A stretch of DNA of 64,000 nucleotides from positions 1 to 64,000 of the forward strand of contig NZ_JAAAMK010000011.1 in NCBI RefSeq assembly GCF_024105665.1. Reading direction: 5' to 3'. This document shows, piece by piece, positions 1 through 11,131 of the stretch (positions within the stretch are counted from its first letter, which is position 1; the number at the start of each line of letters is the position of its first letter). The translations under genes and the position numbers were made by a program. The notes beneath the pieces were generated by a model that ran no database searches, was not told the DNA's origin, and worked only from the letters and a program-made list of their open reading frames with translations. The stretch comes from Aliihoeflea aestuarii (GTDB lineage Bacteria; Pseudomonadota; Alphaproteobacteria; Rhizobiales; Rhizobiaceae).

Positions 1-105
1 ATCGCCGCGAGATCCGGCTCCAAGAAACTCGCCATCATCGCCGTCGCAAGGAAACTCCTCACCGTCCTCAACGCAATGCAACGCCAACAAAAACAATACG
101 CCTGA
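1..105 (+). pseudogene. IS110-family transposase, C-terminal fragment (cut by window edge)
   Basis: The first 34 codons run open from the window edge to a TGA at 103-105. They encode a basic tail that contains KKLAIIAVARKLLTVLNAM, which matches the end of the C-terminal transposase domain of IS110-type elements. IS110 elements use a DEDD recombinase and insert without terminal inverted repeats, so their edges are hard to see. The rest of the gene lies outside the window, so I cannot tell whether it is intact. No second transposase fragment was found elsewhere in the window. Confidence 0.72.
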
Positions 106-148
106 AAACACAGTTGCCAGGCCTCGGACTTTCAACTCCCCGACGTGC

Positions 149-643
149 CTACCAATGCAAATCGGCCGACGCCCCGCCGAACACTTCCGCCAGCCGTCGC
201 CGTGTCGCAGGCGTCGTGCCTTCGGGCAACGCATCGAGCGGGAAGAAACCGGCTTCGGCGATCTCGTGGTCGGGCAGTTTCGGCGTCGTCTGGTGGTAAT
301 CGCTCACGAGGTAGAGCGCGACATGGTCGCGCCGGCTTGCCTGCCGGTTCAGGTGGATGGATACGAGGCGCGGCTCGCCCGTCAGTTCGATATTGCCTTC
401 CTCGGAAAGCTCGCGTTCCAGCGACAGCCGCATCGTCTCGCCGACCTCGACGCCGCCGCCGGGCAATTGCCAGCCATTGATATAGGTGTGGCGAATGAGG
501 AAGACGGCTCCGGCCGCTTCATCGTGAACGATGCCGCGCACGCCGAGCGTCATCGGACGGCGCAGGAGAAACCAGCCGTGAAACAGCTTCACACGCAACC
601 ATTGCGACAGGGTCGGCATTGACCGGTGCGCGGCGTTGGTCAT
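149..643 (-). CDS. Nudix hydrolase
   Basis: A 164-residue Nudix-family pyrophosphohydrolase. The complete Nudix box is at about residues 62-85, beginning LPGGGVEVGE and continuing RELSEEGN, with the glycine, REx2EE and following glycine all in place. Such enzymes cleave nucleoside diphosphates linked to another group; the substrate cannot be read from the sequence. I chose the ATG at 643, which has a GAGGGG stretch just upstream; a longer reading to 670 and a shorter one to 619 are possible. It diverges from the metallophosphoesterase at 691, with under 50 bp between them, so the two probably share a promoter region. Confidence 0.85.
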   Translation of the reverse strand: MTNAAHRSMPTLSQWLRVKLFHGWFLLRRPMTLGVRGIVHDEAAGAVFLIRHTYINGWQLPGGGVEVGETMRLSLERELSEEGNIELTGEPRLVSIHLNRQASRRDHVALYLVSDYHQTTPKLPDHEIAEAGFFPLDALPEGTTPATRRRLAEVFGGASADLHW

Positions 644-690
644 ACGCCCCTCGGGGTGGTCACGCCGCATGTCATGTCGTAAGGAAGGAA

Positions 691-1644
691 ATGCTCAGGC
701 TCGCTCATCTCTCGGACGTCCACCTCGGCCCCCTTCCCGACATTTCCTATCGTGAACTCGCGTCGAAGCGCATCACCGGCTACATCAACTGGCAGCGCAA
801 TCGCAAGGCCAACCTGCACGATCACGTTATCGGGCTGATCCTCGACGACATCAAGGCGCAGGCCCCCGACCATATCGCGGTGACCGGCGATCTCGTCAAT
901 CTGGCGCTCGACGCCGAGGTCGAGTTCGCGCGCCAGTGGCTGGAACTGGTCGGTCCCGGGGACGACGTTTCCGTCGTTCCGGGCAATCACGACGCCTATG
1001 TGCCGGGCGCGCTCGACAAAGCGTGCCGGGCATGGGGCGACTGGATGTGGGGCGACGGCATGGATCGGCCCGCCCATCGCGGCGCGTTTCCCTATATGCG
1101 CGTGCGCGGCAATGCGGCCCTTATCGGCGTTTCGTCGGCACGCGCGACCGCGCCCTTCATGGCGTCGGGCTATTTCGGATCGACGCAGGCGCGCCGGCTC
1201 GGCCGGATGCTCGATGAAGCGAAGACCAAGGGGCTTTGCCGCGTCATCATGATCCATCATCCGCCCGTGCGAGGGGCAGCACCTCAGCACAAGCGGCTGT
1301 TCGGGATCGGACGTTTCAAGAAGGTGATGGAAAAGCACGGCGCCGAACTCGTCCTCCACGGCCACACCCATCTGCCGAGCCTCTATTGGCTGGACGGACG
1401 AGATGGCGACGTGCCGGTCGTCGGCGTGGCGGCCGCCGGTCAGGCGGTCGGCGGCTCGAAGCCTGCGGCGCAGTTCAACCTGATCGAGATCGACGGCGAA
1501 CCGAACGCATGGACGCTGAACCTCCAGCGCCGCGGACTGGTCGCCGACTCCGACAGGATCCAGCATATCGTGGCGCAGTCGCTGGACGCGGCCGAGCGGC
1601 CGCAGGTTCAAAAGCTGATCGCGAGCCGCTCCCACGCGAAATAG
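691..1644 (+). CDS. Calcineurin-like metallophosphoesterase
   Basis: A 317-residue metallophosphoesterase of the CpdA/Icc-like class. All metal-binding blocks are present: SDVHLG at residues 8-13, GDLVN at 66-70, GNHD at 98-101, IHHPP at 188-192 and HGHTH at 223-227. The family hydrolyses phosphodiesters or phosphomonoesters with a two-metal centre; cyclic nucleotides are one known substrate, but this cannot be decided here. The start at 691 has the strong ribosome site AAGGAAGG directly before it, whereas an upstream in-frame ATG at 619 has none and would add an unrelated leader. The 3' end overlaps the convergent gene at 1608-2186 by 37 bp. Confidence 0.88.
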   Translation: MLRLAHLSDVHLGPLPDISYRELASKRITGYINWQRNRKANLHDHVIGLILDDIKAQAPDHIAVTGDLVNLALDAEVEFARQWLELVGPGDDVSVVPGNHDAYVPGALDKACRAWGDWMWGDGMDRPAHRGAFPYMRVRGNAALIGVSSARATAPFMASGYFGSTQARRLGRMLDEAKTKGLCRVIMIHHPPVRGAAPQHKRLFGIGRFKKVMEKHGAELVLHGHTHLPSLYWLDGRDGDVPVVGVAAAGQAVGGSKPAAQFNLIEIDGEPNAWTLNLQRRGLVADSDRIQHIVAQSLDAAERPQVQKLIASRSHAK

Positions 1645-2186
1645 ATCACGGCCGCGACACCGACGAACGCGCCCGCCAGGAACAGCGCAAAGGCCGTGAA
1701 AACGTCGAAGGCAGCCTTTGCCGGCCCACGGTCGAGTACGCCGACCACCGGCGCGGGCACTTCGCGATCTCCCGCCAGAATGGCATCGCGCTCGATGATG
1801 CGCTCGGCGACGTAGCGGGTGACGGCGTCGGCGGCCTTTTTGATATCGGGCGTTTCGGCCAAAACCAGCCGGCCGTTGCGCGTGTCCTTCAAGAAGCGAT
1901 AGGTGCGCTTGTCGCGGCCCATCGTGACGTGGCTGACCGCGTCGATCCACAGGCGCGGCTGCATGCCGCCGGTCACGTTCAAATCGAAGCGCTCATCATC
2001 CGGCGGAATGTCGGCAAAGACCTGTTCGAGGTCCTGCGCGAGTATTTCGAGGCGCGTCTGCTGGGCCTCGCGCAGATCGACCACGACATCGGTGCGGTCC
2101 GCATTGTTGGTCTTGACCTCGCGGATTGCGGCTGCGAGCCGGCGCATCGTGCCGTCGCGCGGCATTTCGTCGAGGGCTTCACTCAT
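1608..2186 (-). CDS. Conserved hypothetical protein with C-terminal membrane segment
   Basis: A 192-residue protein I cannot assign to a named family. The first 150 residues are soluble and charged, and about 25 hydrophobic residues near the end (around FTAFALFLAGAFVGVAAV) form one transmembrane helix, suggesting a tail-anchored protein facing the cytoplasm. The ATG at 2186 has GGAG about 10 bp upstream; a TTG three codons earlier is less likely. It converges on and overlaps the metallophosphoesterase gene by 37 bp. Codon use looks like that of its neighbours. The function is unknown. Confidence 0.7.
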   Translation of the reverse strand: MSEALDEMPRDGTMRRLAAAIREVKTNNADRTDVVVDLREAQQTRLEILAQDLEQVFADIPPDDERFDLNVTGGMQPRLWIDAVSHVTMGRDKRTYRFLKDTRNGRLVLAETPDIKKAADAVTRYVAERIIERDAILAGDREVPAPVVGVLDRGPAKAAFDVFTAFALFLAGAFVGVAAVIYFAWERLAISF

Positions 2187-2282
2187 CGCGGGCAACTCCG
2201 GACTCTTACGCGACTGCGCATGCTTAACGCATCGTTAAATCAGGATTCGGCCAGAAACGCGCAGATTGTCAAGAGCTTCGCT

Positions 2283-5120
<2,838 letters not shown>

Positions 5121-6200
5121 ATGACGGAAAAAGTTCTCGTTCTGGTCGGCACGAAAAAGGGCGCGTTCATTCTGGAAAGCGATGGCGCGCGGCGAGACTG
5201 GAAGCTTTCGGGTCCGTTCTGCCAGACATGGCCGATCAATCATTTCGTCGCGCATGCCGAAACCGGCACGCTTTATGCCGGAGGCGGCGACGCCTGGTTC
5301 GGGCCGGCGGTCTGGAAATCGACCGATCTCGGCCGGACATGGACGCATTCGTCGAACGGTCTTGCCTATGAGGAAGGGGCCGAACCGATCGCGTCCGTCT
5401 GGAGCCTTGCCGCACGTAATGGCAGCCTTTACGCGGGTGTGCAGCCGGCCGGCCTTTTCCGCTCCGACGACGGCGAAACGTGGAGCCATCTCGACGGGCT
5501 GCAAAAGCACCCGACGCGCCCGCATTGGCAACCGGGCGGCGCAGGTCTGATCCTGCATTCGCTCGTCATCGACCCTGACGACGAGCAGAAGATATGGATC
5601 GGCATTTCCTCGGCTGGCGTGTTCGCGACCGAAGACGGCGGCAAGACGTGGGAGCCGCGCAATCGCGGCACGCGCGCGGACTTTATGCCGGAAGGCCAGA
5701 ACTATCCTGAATTCGGCCAGTGCGTGCACAATCTGGTGATGGCGCCGGGCGGCGACGATCGCCTCTACCAGCAAAACCATTGCGGCATGTACCGCTCCGA
5801 CGATGGCGGGCGAAAATGGGAGAGCATCGAGAACGGCCTTCCGTCGAGCTTCGGCTTTCCGGCGGCGAGTCACCCGACCGACCCGGACACGCTTTTTCTC
5901 CTGCCGCTCAATGGCGACACGGCCGGCCGTTATGTGCCTGATGCGAAGGCGGCCGTGTGGCGCACTCGCGACGCAGGCGCGTCATGGACGGATTTGCGCG
6001 AGGGCCTTCCGCAGGAAAACGCCTATTTCGGCGTGTTGAGGCAGGCGATGGCGACCGACCGGATGAAGACGGCCGGGGTCTATTTCGGCACCGGCGGCGG
6101 CGAGCTTTATGCCAGCAACGACGAGGGAGAGACGTGGCAGGCCATCGAAAGCCATTTGCCTGCGATCCTCTCGGTCGAAACGCTGACGATCCATGACTGA
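5121..6200 (+). CDS. BNR/Asp-box repeat beta-propeller protein (sialidase-like fold)
   Basis: A 359-residue protein made of repeated Asp-box motifs (S/T-x-D-x-G-x-T-W): STDLGRTW, RSDDGETW, TEDGGKTW, RSDDGGRKW, TRDAGASW and SNDEGETW, spread along the chain. This predicts a six- or seven-bladed beta-propeller as in the sialidase/VPS10/BNR-like group. No signal peptide is seen, so it is probably cytoplasmic and unlikely to be a real sialidase. The ATG at 5121 has GGAGAAGG just upstream; the ATG at 5109 lies inside that ribosome site. The next gene, MoaD/ThiS-like, overlaps its end by 8 bp, so the two are made together. Confidence 0.82.
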   Translation: MTEKVLVLVGTKKGAFILESDGARRDWKLSGPFCQTWPINHFVAHAETGTLYAGGGDAWFGPAVWKSTDLGRTWTHSSNGLAYEEGAEPIASVWSLAARNGSLYAGVQPAGLFRSDDGETWSHLDGLQKHPTRPHWQPGGAGLILHSLVIDPDDEQKIWIGISSAGVFATEDGGKTWEPRNRGTRADFMPEGQNYPEFGQCVHNLVMAPGGDDRLYQQNHCGMYRSDDGGRKWESIENGLPSSFGFPAASHPTDPDTLFLLPLNGDTAGRYVPDAKAAVWRTRDAGASWTDLREGLPQENAYFGVLRQAMATDRMKTAGVYFGTGGGELYASNDEGETWQAIESHLPAILSVETLTIHD

Positions 6201-6471
6201 CGCGCCGAATGTCGTCGTCCGGTTGCCGGCGATCCTGACCGATCTTTTCCCCGGCTCGCAGCGTCGGGTCGAGATGCAGGCAGGTTCGGTCGACGAGATG
6301 ATGGACCGGCTGGATGCGCTGTGGCCCGGCATGCGCGACCGGCTGTGCGACACGCGGCCTGCCCTGCGCAAGCATATCAACGTGTTTATCGACGGCGAAC
6401 GGGCGCGGCTCGATACGAAGCTCGCGCCCGGTGATGAAGTGTTCGTGCTGACGGCAATCAGCGGCGGGTGA
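6193..6471 (+). CDS. MoaD/ThiS family ubiquitin-like sulfur-carrier protein
   Basis: A 92-residue beta-grasp protein ending in ISGG. The C-terminal diglycine is the defining feature of MoaD and ThiS, whose tail is adenylated by an E1-like enzyme and then carries sulfur as a thiocarboxylate. The sequence FIDGERARLDTKLAPGDEVFVLTA is characteristic of the family's final strands. No MoaE, MoeB, ThiF or ThiG partner is nearby; its only coupled neighbour is the BNR-repeat protein, which it overlaps by 8 bp. It may therefore serve a pathway other than molybdopterin or thiamine synthesis. The convergent L,D-transpeptidase gene ends at the very next base. Confidence 0.8.
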   Translation: MTDAPNVVVRLPAILTDLFPGSQRRVEMQAGSVDEMMDRLDALWPGMRDRLCDTRPALRKHINVFIDGERARLDTKLAPGDEVFVLTAISGG

Positions 6472-7260
6472 TCACACGCCCGTCGTGCCGACCTGCTGCT
6501 GTCCCGGCTGCGGAATTTGCAATTGACGACGTACCCAGTCCGGTGTCTGGCGCTGCGGATATTGCAGCGGCTCGTTCTGGAGAACCAGAACGGGCGTGTC
6601 GATTGCCACACGACCGTAAAGATCGATGATGTCCTGGTTGAACAGACGCACGCAACCGGATGAAACGGCAAGACCGATCGACCACGGTTCGGTGGTGCCA
6701 TGAATGCGGTAGAGCGTGTCGCGGCCCCCATCGAACAGATAGAGCGCGCGCGCCCCAAGGGGGTTGTCGAGGCCGGGGGGCATGCCGCCAGCCCATTGCG
6801 CATTACGCTCGGGCTCACGCTCGATCATGCTCGCTGTCGGCGTCCAGGTCGGCCATTGCGCCTTGCGCGCCACGCGGGCCGTACCCTCGAATTCGAGGCC
6901 AGCGCGACCGACACCGATGCCGTAGCGCATTGCCATGCCGTTCGGCTGGACCAGATAGAGGAACCGGTTCTGCGTATCGACCACGATCGTGCCGGGCCGC
7001 TCATTACGATGATAACGCACCTGCTGGCGGAAAAAGCGCTCCTCCAGATCGGAGATGTCGGTGGCCGGCATCGGGAAGCGCTCGTTCGGCATGGGACCGT
7101 ACATCGCGAGATAATACGGATCAGGCGCAGGCTTGACGGACTCCATCACCGATGTCGGCGAGGACATGCAACCCGACAGGACTGCCGGCGCAACGGCGGC
7201 GACGGACGCGGCCTGCAAGAGGAAACGGCGGCGGGACACACACATGAATTCATTACCCAT
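6472..7260 (-). CDS. L,D-transpeptidase (YkuD domain), exported
   Basis: A 262-residue cell-wall enzyme. The N-terminus has SRRRFLLQAASVAAVAP followed by LSGC, consistent with a twin-arginine-like signal and a lipobox, so it is probably a periplasmic lipoprotein. The YkuD domain occupies roughly residues 95-235 and ends with the catalytic signature: HGT, then SSGCVRL about 14 residues later, supplying the histidine and cysteine. Such enzymes make 3-3 peptidoglycan cross-links or attach proteins to peptidoglycan, both common in Hyphomicrobiales. I chose ATG 7260; a second in-frame ATG lies five codons later. The ribosome site is weak. Confidence 0.87.
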   Translation of the reverse strand: MGNEFMCVSRRRFLLQAASVAAVAPAVLSGCMSSPTSVMESVKPAPDPYYLAMYGPMPNERFPMPATDISDLEERFFRQQVRYHRNERPGTIVVDTQNRFLYLVQPNGMAMRYGIGVGRAGLEFEGTARVARKAQWPTWTPTASMIEREPERNAQWAGGMPPGLDNPLGARALYLFDGGRDTLYRIHGTTEPWSIGLAVSSGCVRLFNQDIIDLYGRVAIDTPVLVLQNEPLQYPQRQTPDWVRRQLQIPQPGQQQVGTTGV

Positions 7261-7630
7261 GACATCACTCGGAAGCGGGAGGAGATTGCAACTATGGCAA
7301 AGATTTCCTTTATCCAATGCTAACCAACTGTGGCCGTGGACGGGATGAATTGCGGCGAAAAGGAGTCGTGCGTGAAGGTGTGGCGTTTGTGTCACAGCAG
7401 AAAATCGGGCGGAAATGTGCCGTGATAGTAGAAGGTATTTGTCGCCGCCGCGCCAGCTTTCGGGGGTGAGACATAACCCCCTGTGACGAGCACAGGGATG
7501 ACGATGGCAAAGAGGTTGCTGCCGCAATGGTTGGAAGCGTGCACAATCATGGTGCCGTCATTCCTGTGCTCGTCACAGGAATCCAGGCCTCCCGCTTCAA
7601 TTGGCTCATCGCGTGAATTTACCGCCACAA
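7261..7630. other. Intergenic region between L,D-transpeptidase and CDF transporter genes
   Basis: About 370 bp without a supportable gene. The left part (7261-7470), upstream of the L,D-transpeptidase gene, should hold its promoter. The right part contains a palindromic repeat (7478-7590) that also occurs at 21801-21952 and 56019-56148. The CDF gene ends at 7631 from the other side. Confidence 0.6.
7478..7590. repeat. Palindromic intergenic repeat, family A, copy 1
   Basis: The core CCTGTGACGAGCACAGG at 7479-7495 is itself a short palindrome. A matching inverted core, CCTGTGCTCGTCACAGG, lies at 7563-7579, flanked by GCCGTCATT and AATCCAGGCCT. The two arms are inverted relative to each other around a spacer of about 65 bp that differs between copies. 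Copies 2 and 3 have the same architecture. Confidence 0.8.
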
Positions 7631-8539
7631 CTACGCGAACGGCGTCGCGGTCGTCCCGACCGGCAGCTTCGCCTCGTCCTCAGGCTCGACATGGATCAAA
7701 ACCCGCACGGAGGGAATTTCCGTGCGCAGCGCGTCCTCGATGCGGTCGCAGATCGCATGGCTTTCGCCCACCGACATCTGCGCGTTCACGACCAGATGAA
7801 ACTCGATGAACGTCGCCCGGCCGGCAATGCGCGTCTTCAGATCGTGAATTTCGAGCGCGCCCTGCGAATTGGCCGAAACGATGTCGCGGATGCGCATATG
7901 ATCCTCGAGCGGGACGGCCTGGTCCATCAGTCCGCTTAGCGACGAGGTAATGACTTTCCAGCCCTGCCACAGGATATTCAGCGCGACGATGAGCGCCAGA
8001 AGCGGATCGAGAATCCACCAGCCGGTTGCGATCGCGCCGACGAGGCCGATGAGGACGCCGACCGAGGTGACGACGTCGGTCATGACGTGATGGCCATCGG
8101 CTTCCAGCGCGGGCGATCTGGCCTTGCGCCCCTGCCGGATGAGCAAAGTTGCCCAGAAGCCGTTGATGATTGTCGCGAGCACGTTGATGCCAAGGCCGAG
8201 ACCCGGTTCCTCGATCGGTGTCGGCCGCTGGATCGCGCTCCAGACCTCCGTCAGGATCAAAAGCGCGGCAACGACGATCAGCACGCCCTCAAGGACAGCC
8301 GACAGATATTCCGCCTTGTGGTGCCCGAACTGGTGGTCGCGGTCGGCCGGCTTGTGGCTGACGGAGATCGCCCAGAAAGCCGCGCAGCCGGCGATCACGT
8401 TGACGATCGATTCCAGAGCGTCCGAATAGAGTGCGACCGAGCCCGTCAGCCACCAGGCTACGAATTTCAGACCCATGACACCAAGCGCAACCACGATCGA
8501 CCAGGCCGCGAGGCGGCGGATTTTCTGCTTGTCGTTCAT
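7631..8539 (-). CDS. Cation diffusion facilitator (CDF) family metal efflux transporter
   Basis: A 302-residue inner-membrane transporter with about six transmembrane helices followed by a cytoplasmic domain of about 90 residues. Candidate metal-site residues are in YSDALESIVN in the second helix and ADGHHVMTDVV in the fifth, the usual positions of the CDF zinc/iron site. The C-terminal half contains HDLKTRIAG and an FHLVVNAQMSV stretch typical of the CDF dimerisation domain. It should exchange protons for divalent cations such as zinc, iron or manganese; the exact metal is unknown. ATG 8539 was chosen over a GTG at 8551. The gene lies behind trpE(G) on the same strand, separated by a large hairpin repeat. 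Confidence 0.9.
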   Translation of the reverse strand: MNDKQKIRRLAAWSIVVALGVMGLKFVAWWLTGSVALYSDALESIVNVIAGCAAFWAISVSHKPADRDHQFGHHKAEYLSAVLEGVLIVVAALLILTEVWSAIQRPTPIEEPGLGLGINVLATIINGFWATLLIRQGRKARSPALEADGHHVMTDVVTSVGVLIGLVGAIATGWWILDPLLALIVALNILWQGWKVITSSLSGLMDQAVPLEDHMRIRDIVSANSQGALEIHDLKTRIAGRATFIEFHLVVNAQMSVGESHAICDRIEDALRTEIPSVRVLIHVEPEDEAKLPVGTTATPFA

Positions 8540-8582
8540 GGACGATTGCACGCGAAAACCGGGAAGACCTGCACCCCTTCAC

Positions 8583-8695
8583 GCCCCCCTCTGGCCTGCC
8601 GGCCATCTCCCCCGCAAGTGGGGAGATTAGTCTCGTCATCGCCGCGCGTGATCTCCCCCCTTGCGGGGGAGATGGCCGGCAGGCCAGAGGGGAGC
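8583..8695. repeat. Long inverted repeat (family B) between trpE(G) and the CDF gene
   Basis: Two arms of roughly 45 bp face each other: the left arm includes CTCTGGCCTGCCGGCCATCT and the right arm AGATGGCCGGCAGGCCAGAG, followed inward by CCCCCGCAAGTGGGGAGAT and its counterpart. The pairing is nearly perfect. Elements of this look are dispersed in many rhizobial genomes (recalled, not checked). It sits just beyond the trpE(G) stop codon and could form a strong transcript hairpin, but no terminal U-run makes it a classical terminator. Confidence 0.8.
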
Positions 8696-8725
8696 GCGAA
8701 AAAGTGCGAATATTTCATATCGAAA

Positions 8726-10915
8726 TCAGGCCGCCTTCACTTTGGCCTTTCGCGGCAGATGCGCGACAATGTTTTCGATCATCCGCATGCCGGCATCCTG
8801 ACCGAGCGTCATGATCGATTCGGGATGGAACTGAACCGCCGCGACCGGCTCGGAGCGATGCTCGAACGCCATGATGACACCGTCTTCCGTCTCGGCCGTG
8901 ACGAGAAATTCGTCGGGCAGGCGCACCGGATCGGCGAAGATCGAATGGTAGCGTCCGACCGTCACTTCCTTCGGCAGTCCCGAAAAGATGACGCCTGGCT
9001 TCGTCACGCGAATGCGCGAGGGCTTTCCGTGCATCGGCTCATGAAGCTGGCGCAACTCGCCGCCATAGGCTTCCGCCAGCGCCTGAAGACCGAGGCACAC
9101 GCCGAAAATGGGAAGATTGCGCGCCCGTGCCTTGGAAATCGTCGCCTTGCAGTCGAAGTCCGACGGCATGCCGGGGCCGGGCGACAAGACGACGAGATCG
9201 GGATCGACGCTGTCGAGAACTTCCTCGGCAACGGGGCTGCGCACCGTCGATACCGTCGCGCCGGTCTGGCGAAAATAATTCGCCAGCGTGTGGACGAAAC
9301 TGTCCTCGTGATCCACGAGCAGGATGGAAATCCCCTCGCCCACTTTGACGCTGTCGCGCACGGTCTTCGCCGCATTGCCGACCGATGCCTCGCGTACCGC
9401 CGACAGCATGGCAGATGCCTTCAGCTCCGTTTCGGCCTCCTCCTCGGCCGGGTCGGAGTCGAACAGCAGCGTCGCGCCCGCGCGCACCTCGGCGATGCCG
9501 TTCTTGATGCGGATCGTGCGCAGCGTCAGGCCGGTATTCATGTCGCCGTTGAAATGCACCATGCCGATCGCCCCGCCATACCAGGCGCGCGAACTCTTCT
9601 CGTGGTTCTCGATGAAGCGCATCGCCCACAGCTTCGGCGCACCTGTCACGGTAACGGCCCACGCATGCGACAGGAACGCATCGAACGCGTCCATGCCCTC
9701 GCGCAGACGCCCCTCGATGTGATCGACCGTGTGGATGAGGCGCGAATACATCTCGATCTGACGGCGGCCGATGACCCGCACGGAGCCCGGCTCGCACACA
9801 CGGCTCTTGTCGTTGCGGTCGACGTCCGAGCACATGGTGAGTTCGGACTCGTCCTTTTTGGAGTTGAGCAATTTCAGGATCTGCTCCGAATCCGCGATCG
9901 CGTCCTCGCCGCGCCGGATCGTGCCCGAGATAGGGCAGGTCTCGACCCGGCGGCCCGACACGCGCACGAACATTTCGGGCGATGCGCCGACCAGATATTC
10001 GTTTTCGCCCAGATTGATGAAGAAGGAATAGGGCGACGGATTGATCGCCTTCAGCTTGCGCGAAATCTCCGAGGGCTTGGAGACGCAGCGCTCGAAGAAC
10101 ATCTGGCCGGGTACGACCTCGAACAGGTCGCCACGTCGGAAGCTTTCCTTGGCCTTGCCCACCAGCCTGGCATATTCGCCCGGCGTGTGGTCCGCGCGCG
10201 GCGGCTGCGTCGTCCCTTGAACGAACGGTGCCTCCGCACCCCCGCGCGGCAGATTCTCAGTCGAAAAACCCGTTCCGGCATAATCGTAACGGTCGTGCCA
10301 GGCTTTGGCCTGATGGTGATCGACGACGAGGATTTCATCGGGCAGGTAAAGCACCACGTCGCGCTGGCTCGTCGGCCGCTCCAGCTTGAGTTCTACCGGA
10401 TCGAACTGGAAGGCGAGGTCGTAGCCGAACGCGCCGTAAAGGCCGAGATTCGGATCTTCGGGCGATTTGAAGAACGCAACGATGGCGCGCAGGACGGTGA
10501 AGACGGTCGGCACGCGAGAACGCTCTTCCTCGGTGAAGATGCGCGTCGGCTTGGCCACCGTCAGCGTGACCAACGCGGGCGCGCGAACGAAGGCGGCGAC
10601 TTCCGGCAAGGCTTCGACCACCGGCGCGATGCCGTCGAGCAGCTTTTCGCCGCGCGCGTTGAGCGCCTCGATCCGCATGTCGCGACCCTTTGCCGAGACG
10701 ACCAGCGGCGGATCGACGATCGCGGTGTCCCAGCGCGTGTAGCGGCCCGGATATTCGTAATTGGAGGAAAAGACGCAGCCGCGCCGCGAATTCAGCGCAT
10801 CGATATAGGTTTCGATCGCGCCGACATAGGGCGTCTCGTGGCGCGTGCGCGTGACCACGACACCGCCTTCGGTCGTATAGCGCTCCGCGCCGTCGTCGAG
10901 ATGTTCGGTGCTCAT
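8726..10915 (-). CDS. trpE(G): Anthranilate synthase, fused TrpE-TrpG
   Basis: A 729-residue fusion of both anthranilate synthase subunits, as found in rhizobia. The first ~520 residues are the chorismate-binding TrpE part, with [28 protein letters not shown] and the VTGAPK region typical of the family. The last ~195 residues are the glutamine amidotransferase, with nucleophile cysteine in FGVCLG and the His-Glu pair in QFHPES. The enzyme converts chorismate and glutamine to anthranilate, the first step of tryptophan synthesis. ATG 10915 follows GAGGGGAAGG. A leader peptide gene and attenuator lie just upstream (10960-11078). The other trp genes are not in the window. Confidence 0.97.
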   Translation of the reverse strand: MSTEHLDDGAERYTTEGGVVVTRTRHETPYVGAIETYIDALNSRRGCVFSSNYEYPGRYTRWDTAIVDPPLVVSAKGRDMRIEALNARGEKLLDGIAPVVEALPEVAAFVRAPALVTLTVAKPTRIFTEEERSRVPTVFTVLRAIVAFFKSPEDPNLGLYGAFGYDLAFQFDPVELKLERPTSQRDVVLYLPDEILVVDHHQAKAWHDRYDYAGTGFSTENLPRGGAEAPFVQGTTQPPRADHTPGEYARLVGKAKESFRRGDLFEVVPGQMFFERCVSKPSEISRKLKAINPSPYSFFINLGENEYLVGASPEMFVRVSGRRVETCPISGTIRRGEDAIADSEQILKLLNSKKDESELTMCSDVDRNDKSRVCEPGSVRVIGRRQIEMYSRLIHTVDHIEGRLREGMDAFDAFLSHAWAVTVTGAPKLWAMRFIENHEKSSRAWYGGAIGMVHFNGDMNTGLTLRTIRIKNGIAEVRAGATLLFDSDPAEEEAETELKASAMLSAVREASVGNAAKTVRDSVKVGEGISILLVDHEDSFVHTLANYFRQTGATVSTVRSPVAEEVLDSVDPDLVVLSPGPGMPSDFDCKATISKARARNLPIFGVCLGLQALAEAYGGELRQLHEPMHGKPSRIRVTKPGVIFSGLPKEVTVGRYHSIFADPVRLPDEFLVTAETEDGVIMAFEHRSEPVAAVQFHPESIMTLGQDAGMRMIENIVAHLPRKAKVKAA

Positions 10916-10959
10916 AATGTCCTTCCCCTCTTCGTTCAGGTTCCGGAGCGGCAGGGTCC

Positions 10960-11031
10960 AAAAAGACGAAGGCCGCCCGGAGAATTCCGTTGCGGCCAAG
11001 ATTTCGAAACGCGCACGCGCTTGCAGGCCGC
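10960..11031 (-). promoter_or_regulatory. trp attenuator: alternative terminator and antiterminator hairpins
   Basis: Read on the minus strand after the trpL stop codon, the RNA carries GCGGCC (11026-11031), then GGCCGC (10992-10997), then GCGGCC (10971-10976) followed by UUCGUCUUUUU. The middle block can pair with either neighbour. Pairing with the last block gives an intrinsic terminator ending at the U-run (10960-10964); pairing with the first gives the antiterminator. Ribosome stalling at the three Trp codons of trpL would favour antitermination when tryptophan is short. This is the standard rhizobial trpE(G) arrangement. Confidence 0.85.
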
Positions 11032-11033
11032 TT

Positions 11034-11078
11034 TTAGCAGGCCCACCACCAAACATTGCTGATGCGTTGTGCGTTCAT
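11034..11078 (-). CDS. trpL: trp operon leader peptide
   Basis: A 14-codon gene encoding [14 protein letters not shown] and ending TAA. The three consecutive tryptophan codons are the sensing element of the attenuator that follows. The rhizobial trpL peptides known from Sinorhizobium have the same length class and the same WWWA ending. In Sinorhizobium the leader transcript begins at the AUG itself, and here a candidate promoter is placed to do the same (see 11086-11113). The leader peptide and the terminated leader RNA are reported to act in trans in Sinorhizobium; whether that holds here is unknown. Confidence 0.92.
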   Translation of the reverse strand: MNAQRISNVWWWAC

Positions 11079-11085
11079 CCGCGCA

Positions 11086-11113
11086 GTCATACCACGCCGC
11101 GTGCGGCCTGCAA
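11086..11113 (-). promoter_or_regulatory. Candidate trpL/trpE(G) promoter
   Basis: On the minus strand TTGCAG (11108-11113) and TATGAC (11086-11091) are separated by 16 bp and resemble sigma-70 -35 and -10 boxes. Transcription would start around 11078-11080, on or next to the A of the trpL ATG, giving a leaderless or nearly leaderless mRNA. The assignment is by inspection only. Confidence 0.5.
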
Positions 11114-11131
11114 GCAAAATGAGAACCACGG

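Noticed and set aside
8087-11062. 991-codon open frame antisense to trpE(G)
   Set aside because: It covers both a CDF transporter and TrpE(G) on the other strand, and shows no domain.
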